NCBI GenBank assembly: GCA_037074705.1
Contig: CM073594.1
Location: 78,245,009 to 78,309,008 of the forward strand
DNA from: Zhengitettix transpicula
Taxonomy: Eukaryota; Arthropoda; Insecta; Orthoptera; Tetrigidae
Length of the DNA: 64,000 nt
Reading direction: 5' to 3'
Position numbers and translations under genes: made by a program. Under the pieces are notes generated by a model. The model was given only the letters and a program-made list of their open reading frames with translations, was not told the DNA's origin and made no database searches. Shown here piece by piece: positions 32,888 to 43,956 of this stretch (its first letter is position 1; every line of letters starts with the position of its first letter).

Positions 32888-34560
32888 TAATTAGCTCGAT
32901 ACAAAGCAAAGATGCTGTATTTCGAACTGAAAATTCTTATTTTTAAATATTATTACGCCAAGGTTTAAAGGAGAAACAATTGTCTGAAAGAAAATACAGT
33001 TCAATGAACTTCATATACTAATATATTGAATTTCATTCAACGAATAAAGAAGAGTTAATCATGTAGGAAGAAAAGTCTGTTCATTTACTTAAAGTTTGAT
33101 AAAATTTCGATTAAATCAAGTCGACTAAAAGGTTAAGGAGATGTACTACGACCTAGTTCTTTAATTGGTAATTAATTTTATCTACGTAAAACATAACGTG
33201 ACAAAATTCACAATGAACTGAACCGTGAAAACATTTTACCTCGGCTTCAACATTTTTGGCATCCATGGAAACCAAAGATTTTTCATATACGTTTGTTACT
33301 ACACGACTTCTTTCGGAGTCCTTTATTAGTACTGCGGAATGACGAAATAACAGTCCGATAACACGACCTTATTCTCGTTTGCAGGAACGTAAATGTAACG
33401 AAATCTCGACTTTTACGCGAGATTCGCGAACTCAAGTAAGAACTTGCGAGTGAAATCGAAGCCCACGCAACTCGTTCCTACGTCCTCCTACCACATCTCG
33501 TAAAAACGCTCTCTTATTGAACTGCCAACGTATGCATGTATACAAAACTACAACTGTGTAGTTCCCACGATTTAAAAACAATCCTGAAGCGATTAAGAGT
33601 AAAATATTTTTTAAAATAAAATATACTTGTTCTTTCCCACCCAAATAAGCTCATTTTATCTCGTGTGTGGAAAACTAATTTTTATAAATAAACCATTTAG
33701 TAAAGTGAGAGTAATTATATTTTAACTCAATTAAATTAGATAATTACGTAACATAAAAATGTAAAATATTAATAAACAATATAAACGCGACCTAAATTAA
33801 ATGTATAGATTACTACATCAACTTTTAATGACATTATATGCCAAATTTTTATTGAATGACTACTAATAAAAATTCAATGAACAGGTCCCAAAAGCCTCAT
33901 GAAAATTACTTGCATAAAAATCAATTTCAAAATGTAGTCTTGTTCTCCTATCACAATATTCATTCTGTGTCTATTTAAAATGCGTTCGATTCATTCCTTA
34001 TTTTCATAAGTTTCCACTTTCACTTCATTAGTTTCCTAGTTGCAGTTTAGAAGTAAAATACAAGACCAGTTGATGAAATACGATTTTACGAAATTCTACA
34101 ATATTTTATACAAATAATTTTTATATTTTCTTATTAAATGAGACTCATAAATATTACTGTCCATAGTGTGTTTTTAATTCGTATTAAAAATATTTGTGAC
34201 TATGCCTTCCGACAAAGACACGCACCTAATTATTCACATAAATCTCAATGTTTTCAAAAATCATCACAATCAGAATGACCACTCACAATTATAAAAGATG
34301 TATTACTTTATTTTGCGGTGAAAACTGAAGCCTAGTTCCCTAACAACGATTTGGTAAATTATCAATGCTCAGTTTTAGTTATTCTAATTGCGATGGAAAC
34401 AACAAGCAAATAAATAAAAAATAGTGTGATATATATAATGCAGAAATCAGCAAACGTAAACTTAATTAAGATACAATATATCGTATTATCCGACAATTAT
34501 CATTTAATAATTAAATAAGCAATATAGATAATGTGTCAGAAAAATTTATAGTTAATAAAA
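32888..34560. other. Unassigned AT-rich DNA, one candidate microexon
   Basis: A 51 nt stretch at 33385-33435 lies between 'tctcgtttgcag' and 'gtaagaac' and is open in frame, so it could be a small exon, but chance matches are common. The antisense ORF at 33432-33644 has no motif. Otherwise nothing recognised. Confidence 0.3.
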
Positions 34561-34581
34561 AACTAAAACAAGATACAATAC

Positions 34582-34614
34582 AACGTTTCGTCCACAATTT
34601 TGGGACTTTTTCAG
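34582..34614 (-). ncRNA. Hammerhead-ribozyme-like core
   Basis: Minus strand reads CTGAAAA, then GTCCCAAAATTGTGGAC (stem II GUCC/GGAC), then GAAACGTT. One base differs from the CUGANGA consensus; stem II and GAAAC are intact. A decayed inverted partner ('ttgtagacgtgacgttgtat') lies at about 34838-34857 on the plus strand, again giving a head-to-head pair. Confidence 0.5.
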
Positions 34615-35860
34615 TTAATCGGGTAATATACCTAAGTAGCAAAATTTACATGATAAATAAGAAATGTAAATTGTCCAACATTTAGTTAAATAAATAATAT
34701 AAATATAAATTATACGGTCTTACAATTTTGAATGAATGCACAAATATATGCATACATATATAAATGCAAATATTTCTTCTAATTTATCATATAAAAATTT
34801 TCTATTTAGTTATATTACTTGGTTACACGAAAAAAAAATTGTAGACGTGACGTTGTATTGAAACTATGTTTTGGTATAATTAATAAATAAATTGTTGCGG
34901 CAAGTTGGCTGCATTGTTTATTTATTGATTTATTAAATAATTTTTTATTTATTCATTAAAGATCCAGTTGTGCAGTTTTTAATAATTAATTGTGGAGCAT
35001 ATCGTCGACATTCTTAATGATAACATTATTATAAATAAATGAATTGCCTGGAGTCAGAAAAGTTATCAGAAATTTCATTGCAAAAAAATATTAAATTTAA
35101 GACGTTTCGTCCTCTTTTAGAACATCATCAAGTCAGGCAATTATTAATAATTCTGTAAACAATCCAAGAGGAAAAATAAAAAATTTGGTCATACATGACG
35201 AGGTTCTAGAAGAGGATAAGTCGTCGTAAATTTAATTTTTTTTGCAAATTATTATATAATAAGTTTCCTTTCAAGGTGTTTATTTCTTTATAATTTTCTA
35301 ATAATGCCAGATCGTTTTTCGTCATTCTTGGCAAAAGTGATATTCAGAGGAATAAAAAAAATTACAACTCAATGCAGAGTCTCAATCATTTGTTCGTCTT
35401 TGAATTTATGAATCCGTCAGATAACATTCATATTAAATTCTTTTGAATTACAATTGTACTCTTTCAAGTAGATTTCATAGTTGAGAATGAGGATTCTATT
35501 GCAATATTTTTGGTTAACTAAAAAAATATTTAAAGAAAATGTTATGCAGCGACAGGACATATTCCTCCAAAGACGTACAAACAAAATTCGTCGTTCTGAA
35601 ACAAACGAAACGCATAGCCGCCATTTTTCCCTAAGCGTGAGTTATCTTGGGGAAGCGTGTGCTTAAACACAGAGATCAACTAAATTAAGAGGGAATTGTT
35701 AATAATTCTTCAATCAAAAGGACGGAATACGATACCTGCAGAGCTGTGCTAAAGGAAGCATTTAATTTCTTTATATATTTGTGTTGGTAATTCTTCAATG
35801 ACGATATTTGCTGCATGAATCACAGAGTTGATAATAAAGAATATTTCTGGGAAAAGCCCT
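34615..35860. other. Unassigned AT-rich DNA around two hammerhead-like cores
   Basis: Holds the inverted core partner near 34838 and the core at 35101. The ORF at 35481-35666 has no recognised motif. Confidence 0.35.
35101..35131 (-). ncRNA. Hammerhead-ribozyme-like core
   Basis: Minus strand reads TTGATGA, a stem II with GTTCT pairing AGGAC, then GAAACGTC. The first core base is U where C is expected. The GAAACGUC end with the palindromic ACGU stem III matches the very short stem III of Penelope hammerheads. Confidence 0.45.
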
Positions 35861-36240
35861 GTGAGGCCCTGCAGAAGAAAGCGGCTTGGGTTCGCCGACG
35901 CGTTGAGAATTAGGCGAGACCGAAGACACCTACGACCACGTAGTCAGCGAGACGTGTAGGAGTCAAGGAGACCAGCTTCCTTCCTTCCTTCTCACGCCCG
36001 GCGACCCCACTTGTGACGTCACGAGACGTCATCGATGCGGGCGAGCCGGAGACGAGACGTGGCAACGGAGCTCTGGCAACGTCGCTTCACACACAATTAG
36101 TCGAGTTAATGAAACCGCCAGCTGCGAGGCTCATCCCACTTCGTCGCCGCCGAGGTCGCCAAATATGAATTCTCCCTCCCCCGTGGAACAAATTTGCTCG
36201 TCTCGTCTAACACACGCCGAGGAGCACACGAAATACAGCT
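35861..36240. promoter_or_regulatory. CpG-rich island with CRE and X-box-like sites
   Basis: GC-rich island in AT-rich DNA. It has a full CRE TGACGTCA at 36014-36021 followed by 'cgagacgtcatcg', and 'gtggcaacggagctctggca' continuing 'acg' (36059-36081), two GGCAAC half-sites like an RFX X-box. No long ORF. Composition and motifs suggest a promoter or enhancer; no exon recognised. Confidence 0.4.
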
Positions 36241-36277
36241 AGAATTTAGCTTTTAAAATATCAAAATTAAATTTTAT

Positions 36278-36430
36278 CTCTAACTAGCGGAGTGTTCGAC
36301 GTTGCCCGGGTATTTATTTAAATTAGCCCGGAGAGGAATTGATGCGACACTAACCTCTTGTTTATTGAACCATCAATAGCGCAAGTGTTTTGGAACATTT
36401 ACCCATTTATGTTCCCCTTCCCGACCTAAC
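36278..36430 (-). repeat. Repeat D, terminal fragment (D2)
   Basis: 'actagcggagtgttcgacgt' followed by 'tgcccgggta' is the antisense of the family's terminal block (compare 42040-42078 and 39560-39590). Confidence 0.55.
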
Positions 36431-36801
36431 CCTTCGGCATCTAACTTCAAATAAACAAAGATGATGACTGGCAGTATTCGGGAATTCACCTACTACATAA
36501 AATAAAAGTGTCTAAAAATAAGGACGAATTAAAACAGTAAAAAAAAACACTCGCTAACTGAATAAAGTCTAAAACTACGCCCGGTACCTTAAAGGAATAA
36601 AGAAATACAATCTTTAACTAAATTCTTAGTGGAGGAAAAAATAAAACAACCGAAGCTCCTTTAAAAGTTGCATTCAAGTAATATATATGATATTACAATT
36701 AATAAAGTGGCCATGAGACAGAAAAAATTTATTGACAAAGTCATTAATACAATAAAAATATATTATCACGACGTCAGCCCTTATCTGGAGCATACTAATT
36801 G

Positions 36802-36804
<3 letters not shown>
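36431..36804. other. Unassigned DNA before a TA microsatellite
   Basis: Contains a stray minisatellite-like unit at about 36555-36600 ('gcccggtaccttaaaggaat'). Nothing else. Confidence 0.4.

Positions 36805-36854
<50 letters not shown>
36805..36854. repeat. (TA)n microsatellite
   Basis: About 25 uninterrupted TA units directly abutting the 5' end of LTR B6, which inserted into it. Confidence 0.95.
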
Positions 36855-36857
<3 letters not shown>

Positions 36858-37861
36858 AATTCCAATTAATTAGGCCATTAATTGTTTGGGCATAAAATTT
36901 GAATTGTTTGATAAATCCATTATAGCGGTCTGATCGAACAAAGCAACAATGGAAAAGCGAGTTCAGCCGCTTTTGTTGAAAAGTCAAAATGGCGTTTGCG
37001 CGAATGAAAGTCTATAAGTTGACGTCTATAGCCAGCCAGGAAAGGAAGTCGGCAGTTTACGTCTATAGCCAGCCAGGAAAGGAAGTCGGCAGTTTACGTC
37101 TATAGCCAGCCAGGAAAGGATGTTAGTTTTTTTACGTCTACAGCAAGGAGCTAAAGAAAAGTTAGTTCGATCCGAAAGAGTAAACAGTTAAAATAAATCT
37201 TCAAGGAGCTACGTTTCAGTTTAAGTCCAATTCAGTAAAAGAATAATAAATCTACGTAGCATAAGATTCCTGTAAGGCAAGCAGACATCAGATAGCTGAC
37301 ATTTAGGAGGATCATCCGAGTTCCTGGGAGCCTATTAATTTTGACTTCAATAGTGTAAAATCTGTGAGTCGATATTTAGAATCAGTGTATAATTTTGCAA
37401 TAGTGTACTTCCGAAGCCAAAAAGAATGCTAATACCAGCTGGACAGTATGTAAGTAACAAAAATAAAACAAATGATTCGTTGGAAACTCAAATTAAAGGA
37501 TAAAGTCAGATTCCGTTCCCTTTTAAATTGTATCAGAATTATTTTCGTTACTTTTAATTTCTTTCATTCTATCGACTTATTGTTTAGGTAAATTGTAAAC
37601 TGTTTTGTTAATGAGATTTTAAATCAATTTGTTGTGTTCATTATCAAACCCAGTCAAGCCCCTGAGAGAACCAGATCTCAAATTTTGTGTTGTAATTATC
37701 TTTTATTGCCACAAAATAAAATAAAAATATATTGTTTGTTAATTTTTTATTATTATTTTATTTAATAAACGACCTACTATTTGATTATTACATTGGCGCT
37801 TCAACGTGAGGCAAAGTCTTTAAATTAAAATTAAATAAAACTTCCATTATTGTTTATTACA
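36855..37861 (+). mobile_element. Solo LTR, family B (B6)
   Basis: TGTAATTCC...ATTACA, 1007 bp, inserted in a TA microsatellite with ATAT on both sides. It has three tandem ~37 bp units ('acgtctatagccagccagga') at 37021-37135. An earlier LTR-type end ATTACA occurs at 37787-37792 and is followed at once by 'TTGGCGCTTCAACGTGAGGC', which looks like a primer-binding site, then by ~70 bp and a second ATTACA end. The copy therefore carries an LTR-PBS junction inside it. Confidence 0.87.
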
Positions 37862-37871
37862 ATATATATAC

Positions 37872-37929
<58 letters not shown>

Positions 37930-37930
37930 A
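37862..37930. repeat. (TA)n(TG)n microsatellite
   Basis: The continuation of the TA tract on the right of B6, turning into TG units. Confidence 0.95.
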
Positions 37931-37976
37931 TTAGAAGTTTAGATTTTCGTTACAAAAGGCAATTACAATTAATGTA

Positions 37977-38014
37977 CACCTGAAGAAGTCTCAAATTAGG
38001 AACGAAACGTCGTG
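37977..38014 (+). ncRNA. Best-preserved hammerhead-ribozyme-like core
   Basis: Reads CAC-CTGAAGA-(stem II region beginning AGTCTC, ending GGAAC)-GAAACGTC-GTG. It has an exact CUGANGA box, an exact GAAA box, the minimal palindromic ACGU stem III, C at the cleavage position and 3 bp of stem I (CAC/GTG) in the expected type-I places. Penelope-like elements are known to carry such type-I hammerheads with tiny stem III, thought to act as dimers. Confidence 0.6.
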
Positions 38015-38456
38015 ATTATATATTTCTATTGCATTGTCAATTCTTAAATTTTTCTGACTTACGTTAAATTGATTCATTTATTTTAATATTAACATGGCAC
38101 AAAATTATAATTATCAATCTGATATTAATATATAAAACGCGACATTGGCAGACGTACGCTCCTATTTTTACATCTTCGGATGTAATACCCGAGATTCGCT
38201 ACGGTACTTAAACTTATTTTACCACGGTTGAGTAAAGAAGATGATAAAGTAAATCGTTATTCACAGTGCGTGTAAAGGAAAGTATGAAGTTCATTGCAGA
38301 TAACACTATTTTATTGGAAAAATTCATCAACACTTGAAATTCATTTCCACACGCAACTTTTAATAATCGAATGATACAAATGTGTATTCGCATTCCTCAT
38401 AACCCTCGCTCATGAATTTCGGAAAACTATATATATTCAAGAAAGTATAAAATCGA

Positions 38457-38510
<54 letters not shown>

Positions 38511-38850
38511 GTACCGAATATTTGCTATACTTCATTTCCTTTTTACATTAATATGTAATACCCGATAACAGTACATTGATAACGGGTCTTTTAGGTAGCG
38601 TGTAGCGGTTGAAAAATAATTTCTAGGAAAGATTATCACAATAATTTTTTTTGATTCCTTTTACATTTATTTCTCAGAATCACATTTTTTTCTGTTTAAT
38701 TTATAAAAAATACGTATTTAAATATGAATTATAATTTATTATCTCCGGCAAATGTATTTTATTACAGAAAAAATATAAGTTAGGGGCACCGGGAAAATAA
38801 AAGGAAATGTTACCCCAGTTCATATAAATAAACGCACTTCATAATATCGT
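38015..38850. other. Unassigned AT-rich DNA with TA microsatellite
   Basis: A (TA)n run at about 38459-38505. No gene or other repeat recognised. Confidence 0.5.
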
Positions 38851-39186
38851 GTTTTTTTTAGGGTAACAGGCTACATGAGGGTAATCCACATGGTGGCAAC
38901 TCCCCTTTAATAGCATAGGAAGGGATTTGAAAGGGGAGATGCGGAAGGGTAGAGGAAGGTAGCCAAGGGATAACTAGGGCCCCCGGGCTATAGTTTAAGG
39001 ATCCTACCCGGCATTCGCCTTAAAGTGATGCAGGGACAACCCTAGAAAAACCTGCATCAGGTAGGTCAGGCATTTGGTACTTGTCCCACGCCCTTCCGAT
39101 AGCGGGAGAGGAGTTTGATGTGGGGACGCAGAATTCCCTTCTCCGTTCCTCGACCAGTTTCGGAGGCAGCCGGCCGACTGTTCCGT
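38851..39186 (-). repeat. Retroposon A, 5'-truncated (A7)
   Basis: The plus strand starts with a T-run and 'agggtaacaggctacatgag' and stops at 'ccggccgactgttcc'. ORFs on both strands (39004-39229) lie inside it. No clear target duplication. Confidence 0.88.
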
Positions 39187-39555
39187 GAAATAAAGCAAAT
39201 AAATAAACAAGAGTTCCAAAAAAAAGCAATGAGAGTTCGAAAAGAAAGTTTAATTAATTTTACTGCTAAAATTTATGAATTTATTCGTAGCGAAAAAATT
39301 ATAAATTTAAATAATCATGGAAACGGCAACAAGGAAAATGTATTGTTCGAACGACGTTTCGTCCACAATTTTATGACTTCATAAGGTAATATATTAAATA
39401 TGAAATTTATAACACTATGCCTGTGATTTATTTACATCTAAGTTGTTACATATTAAAATGTTAAATAGTTGAGATGCTTTAGGTAAGTTTTGAAAAATGG
39501 AAAATAATAATTTATAATTCACCAGTAATGTCAAAAATTAGATCAGATTTTATTT
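39187..39555. other. Unassigned DNA with hammerhead-like relic
   Basis: At 39353-39385 the minus strand reads CTTATGA, a 17 nt would-be stem II, then GAAACGTC: another decayed core with one substitution in CUGANGA. The ORF 39115-39384 runs from A7 into this DNA and is probably chance. Confidence 0.4.
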
Positions 39556-40256
39556 ATAAGTAGCTGGATGCCCAGCGTTGCATGGGTATTCATTCTTTAC
39601 ATTCACGACCAAATATAATGATATACACATGTAACCAAAATGTTTCAAGAGTCTCGCTTGAAATAATTCGTCAGTTTTAGCACATTAACAATCTATTAAA
39701 TTATAATGATTATTAGGTATTGATTTTACCGTCATTTTTGTCTCCTCCAGTACATAAAAAATTGGGCAAAATCGTTGGTACGTGCCATATTTATCCCATG
39801 TCAGTCATTTAAAAGTCAAGTTCCTTAAAAGAAAATTAGTTCCACTGATCGCATAATCTTTCGTATTGTTTTTATTGCCATTCGATGGTGCCTTGCTGGA
39901 TAAAATATTACTTTTTATTCATTCAAAATATTTCTGCTTTATTTCACTACGAAAAAAGAAATTATTTACTTTGTTGTGCAGTATCGTCGCGTAGTAACGT
40001 CTCTCTGGAGCGTGCTGTGACATCATAATTTCTTGACGCGGAATAATTTAACACAATATGATCACATTTTTTAATTATAATTCTTTCCACCTTTATGCTA
40101 TGGGTTTGTCACCCCCACAGTATCGGTTCTCGATTTTGGCAGAATACGTATACCAATTTTTGTTGCATTCTGTCCACGCGATAAAATTTGTATAAAGAAC
40201 AACGTAAATACATACATACATACATACAAATATACATCCTTTTTTATTATATAGAT
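39556..40256 (-). repeat. Repeat D copy (D3)
   Basis: Antisense on the plus strand: begins 'tagctggatgcccagcgttg' and ends in a 'catacatacatacatac' run and 'ttattatatagatg'. Non-coding interspersed repeat; class not determined. Confidence 0.6.
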
Positions 40257-41126
40257 GTGTTAAATTCAAGAAAAGAAAGTCAAAATTGAAATTTAATAAA
40301 TCTGAATATTAAGTTGTTAAATTTAAAATTTACAATTCAAAAATAATGTTCTCGTGTAAAATATTTTTAATTCCCTGCTTTAAAGTTTTGTTTCCAGTTC
40401 CGACGTAGGTGAGTAAAAGGAAATTCCGGCGATAGGGATGAAAGTAGTCGTAGAAGAGTTCCGGAAAGAGGTGGAAAGCTGACCCACAAATTGAAAGCGC
40501 TGGTGGAATTGAAGTGTGATTACCGCAAGAATGTGGCCTTTGGCAGCTGTTGCTGGCAATTGCCCTTTGAGGAACCGGTTCAACTGTTATGGGGGTATCG
40601 TTTCCCCGTCGCCCCTTAATCCCTTTGTTCGTTGTGTTGCCGAAACATGTATATGACACCAGCATCTACGTTCACTACCGTGACTTCTTATAAATTTAGG
40701 GGAGATTATTCATCTCAGCAGTCTGGTGCAATTGGAATAAATTATGCCAAATATTATAGTAATTATCAGTAATTTTTTTAACCAGGTATTAAGACTCCAT
40801 TATTATCTTACATCCATAGGAATAATTCTGTCTCTGACGGTTAAAATTTAGTCCAAGAAAGTCGATCAAAAGTAACAATTATGCAAAAAATGACCATAAA
40901 TAAATATAATAATTGACAAAAAAAATTCAGTTACTAGTAGGTAGGGAAGACTTTTAAATTTGTCTCAAAAATTATTTATAAAATATTTATTTGTGTAACA
41001 TATTAATGGAAGATCTGTACATCGTATCAAACTGTTCATAGTTCTCCAGTACAATAACGAATTTTCTTCGTATTAAATTAATAATTAAGGTCTCGTATAT
41101 GTCTTTTCCATCAATTAAATTTTCAC
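40257..41126. other. Unassigned DNA, includes a GC-richer ORF region
   Basis: 40330-40665 is open for 111 codons on the minus strand, with a second overlapping antisense frame (40380-40583) and a partly open plus strand. No domain is recognised. A relic of coding sequence on the plus strand is possible ('MKVVVEEFRKEVES' reads near 40438) but unsupported. Confidence 0.3.
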
Positions 41127-41162
41127 CTGATAAAAACCTAAATTAGGGACAAAACGTCGTGA
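41123..41162 (+). ncRNA. Hammerhead-ribozyme-like core, degenerate
   Basis: Reads TCAC-CTGATAA-(CCTAA/TTAGG hairpin)-AAAACGTC-GTGA. Stem I (UCAC/GUGA, 4 bp) and stem II are good, but G of CUGANGA is A and the G of GAAA is A. The preserved stems with lost core bases fit a former ribozyme. Confidence 0.45.
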
Positions 41163-41279
41163 TATTATATTTTCGTTCAATTAGTTGCTTTGTCGATCGT
41201 TTAATTTTTTTTGTCAATTATGGCAAGTTTATTTATTGCAAGATTAATGTCAGATAATGACAATTATCTAAAAAAATAA

Positions 41280-42078
41280 AATAGACCGTTTTTAAGTATG
41301 TCCCGCATAAAATTCTACTCCCGTGGAGCAAATTTGACCAAATTTAGTACGCGTGTTCCTTTCGATCCGGAAACTAACACTGTGGGGGTCAGACACGACT
41401 AACAACCCCGCGGGTGGGGGTAGACGGGTGTTTAAATTCTAAAATATGCTCAAACGGTCGGTATTTGCGTCGAATAAATATTTTACAGGGCCAATGAGAT
41501 TTATAGTGTTTCTCCCGTTGTTGTTGAATCGGTCTCACATTCGTTGAACTGCCTTGCCTACAAAACTGCCGAATATTCTATAAATATGTAAATAGTTTGT
41601 CCAGTTTTCCCCTTTTGGTTCTGTTCTCCTGCCTCTGCTTTCTGTTTTAGTAAATATCCATGACGACATCCCTCCGTTCCTAGCGACAGGAGATGAATAC
41701 CAGGAAGTGATAAGTGTTGTGTGTGTGTTTCTTAAAGATTGTGTATGATTGTGGTGACTAGAAAAATGTGAACAGATATGAACTTTTTTTTTAATTTTGA
41801 GTGTGTGTGTAACCTATGTATATTAATTCTGTTTACATGTGTTTTATCTATTGTACATTTGTGACGAATCCTACTTCCTCATTAGAGGCCTAATGGTGAA
41901 TAAATCTATTTATCTATCTATCTACCCATTTCGGCATGGGGTGGGAGAAAATTTAAGAATCGCGTTACGTAATAATAACGCAAAAACGACCGATTTCAAC
42001 GTCAAATCCGGCGATATGGATATCGCTGAGTTTAGTTATGACAACCCGGGGAACGTCGGGCGCCCAGATAGTTGTGTT
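41280..42078 (+). repeat. Repeat D copy split by a LINE end (D4)
   Basis: The left part (41280-41527) matches 48000-48180 ('aaatttagtacgcgtgttcc', 'tttcgatccggaaac') and the right part (41933-42078) matches 48480-48620, ending 'ggaacgtcgggcgcccagat'. Between them is unrelated DNA with a LINE-like 3' end. Confidence 0.65.
41540..41932 (+). mobile_element. LINE-like 3' UTR fragment inserted in D4
   Basis: It ends 'aggcctaatggtgaataaat' followed by a 'ctatctatctatc' run, typical of the 3' tails of Jockey-like insect LINEs that end in short tandem repeats instead of poly-A. No ORF is visible; 5'-truncated. Confidence 0.45.
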
Positions 42079-42352
42079 TGAAATGCCGGTTAATATTTTC
42101 CAAAAATAAGAAATTCAGCACTTATTCCTTAAAACTATTTTGGTACATATTACTAACACAAAAGTGTTATAAAGCGTTTTATTAACAGTAATAGCTGGTG
42201 ACATTTTGGGGAAAAAATTCCAAATCTATTATTTCTAAAATCTTTTTGGAGATATTTTGTGTCCCATTGCCATATTTTGCTTTTTGGATTTTCCTTGAGA
42301 ACTCTAATTCATATATTACCACAAATTAATTTAATTTTTATTGTTTTTATTT
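42079..42352. other. Unassigned AT-rich spacer
   Basis: Nothing recognised. Confidence 0.4.
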
Positions 42353-42865
42353 TTTAGGGCAACAGGTTACAGGAGGGTAATCCACGTTGGGCAACTCCCC
42401 TTTAATAGCAGAGGAAGGGATTTGAAAGGGGGGATACGGAAGGGTAGAGGAAGGTAGCCAAGGCTTAACTAGGACCCTTGGGCTATATTTTAAGGATCCT
42501 ACCTGGCATTCGGCTAAAGAAATGCAGGGAAAACCTTAGAAAAACCTGAATCAGGTAGGTCGGGCATTGGGTACTTGTCCCAAGCCCTTCCGATAGCGTG
42601 AGAGAAGTTTGCTGTGTGGACGCAGCATTCCTTCTCCGTGCCTCGACCAGTTTAGGAGGCAGCTGGCCGACTATTCCAATGGGAATAGCGGACAACTCTT
42701 ACCGTATGCACAAGGTCTTTGCCCCCGGAACATACACCTCTCAGAACAGGCCGAGGTGCCTCGGCTTGTGGGAACCTTAGTTCAAAAACGGATAAGAAAA
42801 GGCATCCCCATAGGTAGCCCCTTCGTGTCTCTCCTACAAGGTTCTGCCTGCGAGAGAACAGCATT
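42353..42865 (-). repeat. Retroposon A, long copy (A8)
   Basis: T-run plus 'agggcaacaggttacaggag' at the left; extends to the family's 5' block 'ctgcctgcgagagaacagc'. ORFs on both strands within it (42483-43079) are incidental. Confidence 0.9.
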
Positions 42866-43956
42866 CGTAGACAATTGGAAATTAATTTTATTAACAAATA
42901 TATTTTATTGTAAGAATTTAATCGAAAAGGCAACTGAAGGTATGTGTGTTTTATTCAAGTCTGTTATTTATTGTAGATTGACATTTTATTTGATAAATTT
43001 TACTTTTTTAGGTACATTACCTAATGAAATCTTAAAGTTGTCAACGAAACATATTAATATAATTTTTTTATTTGTTTGATTAATACTTTTTTTCTGATAA
43101 ATTGGCCGTTTTACTCTTTATTTATAAAATTGTCGTTATATTTAGAAAAATGGCAAAAAGTTTCATTGATTTTTTTTGTCATTAAAAATTTTCTTGAACT
43201 TATTTCCCATAGACTAGGTAAATATTAGTCTCAAATTGAAACCTTTTTAAAAGTTAATGCGAGACCGTCTAGTTATACGTAACACATAATTTTTTATTAC
43301 AATTACAATTACAATTAATAATAGAACTAGGGGACCATTATTTTAAATGGTAGCCTGTCGAGGTGGGAGTAACCTATCGAACTGAGCTTCTAAAGAGGAA
43401 TTCAAACCATTTCCTGAGATGCAAGCAATATGCTAGAGTTATTCGAGTTTCTAATAAATAGTCGGCAGGTTGCCAAAGCGCCGTCTCTGATATTTCTTGG
43501 AAGCAAAAGATGTCTGCCCACTTGAGTGGGTTTCTGTGCCATATAATAATCACCAGAAAGCATTATGTAACTGAAACTTCCTCTACGTCATTTACATATA
43601 GGATATAATATATATAATAATTACAAAGTAAGTTTAGCAATTAGGCACTTTAAAGAAATTAATACTACAGTAAATGAGATTGAGATTTCGTTTCAAAAGA
43701 TTTTTTGAATAAATATTTATATACGCTGAAAGTTACGACGACGATCAAAACACGAAATAAAGGGTTCGGGTACATTATGCATCACTCGTAATGTGGCAGC
43801 TACAAAGAATATAATATAATTACATAACAAATAATCGTGATTTAAGGTATTTTGCACTTTTCTTCTACTTCACAGAGCAATGGATTCCGAAATTAACTCT
43901 CATAGTTTTCTTACAAAAGAAAGCACTGTTGTTTCGTGTCATATGTGAAAATATTC
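42866..43956. other. Unassigned AT-rich DNA
   Basis: No ORF of note, RNA gene or repeat family recognised apart from a short 'attacaattacaattaca' run near 43300. Confidence 0.4.

Noticed and set aside
33385..33435. 17-codon candidate microexon between 'ttgcag' and 'gtaaga'
   Set aside because: Splice-site matches this short are expected by chance; no neighbouring exon in a compatible frame was found.
36674..36987. ORFs with repeated Tyr-Ile
   Set aside because: Translation of the TA microsatellite.
40330..40665. 111-codon antisense ORF as a gene
   Set aside because: Overlaps another antisense ORF and a partly open plus strand; no domain, no splice context, composition explains the openness.
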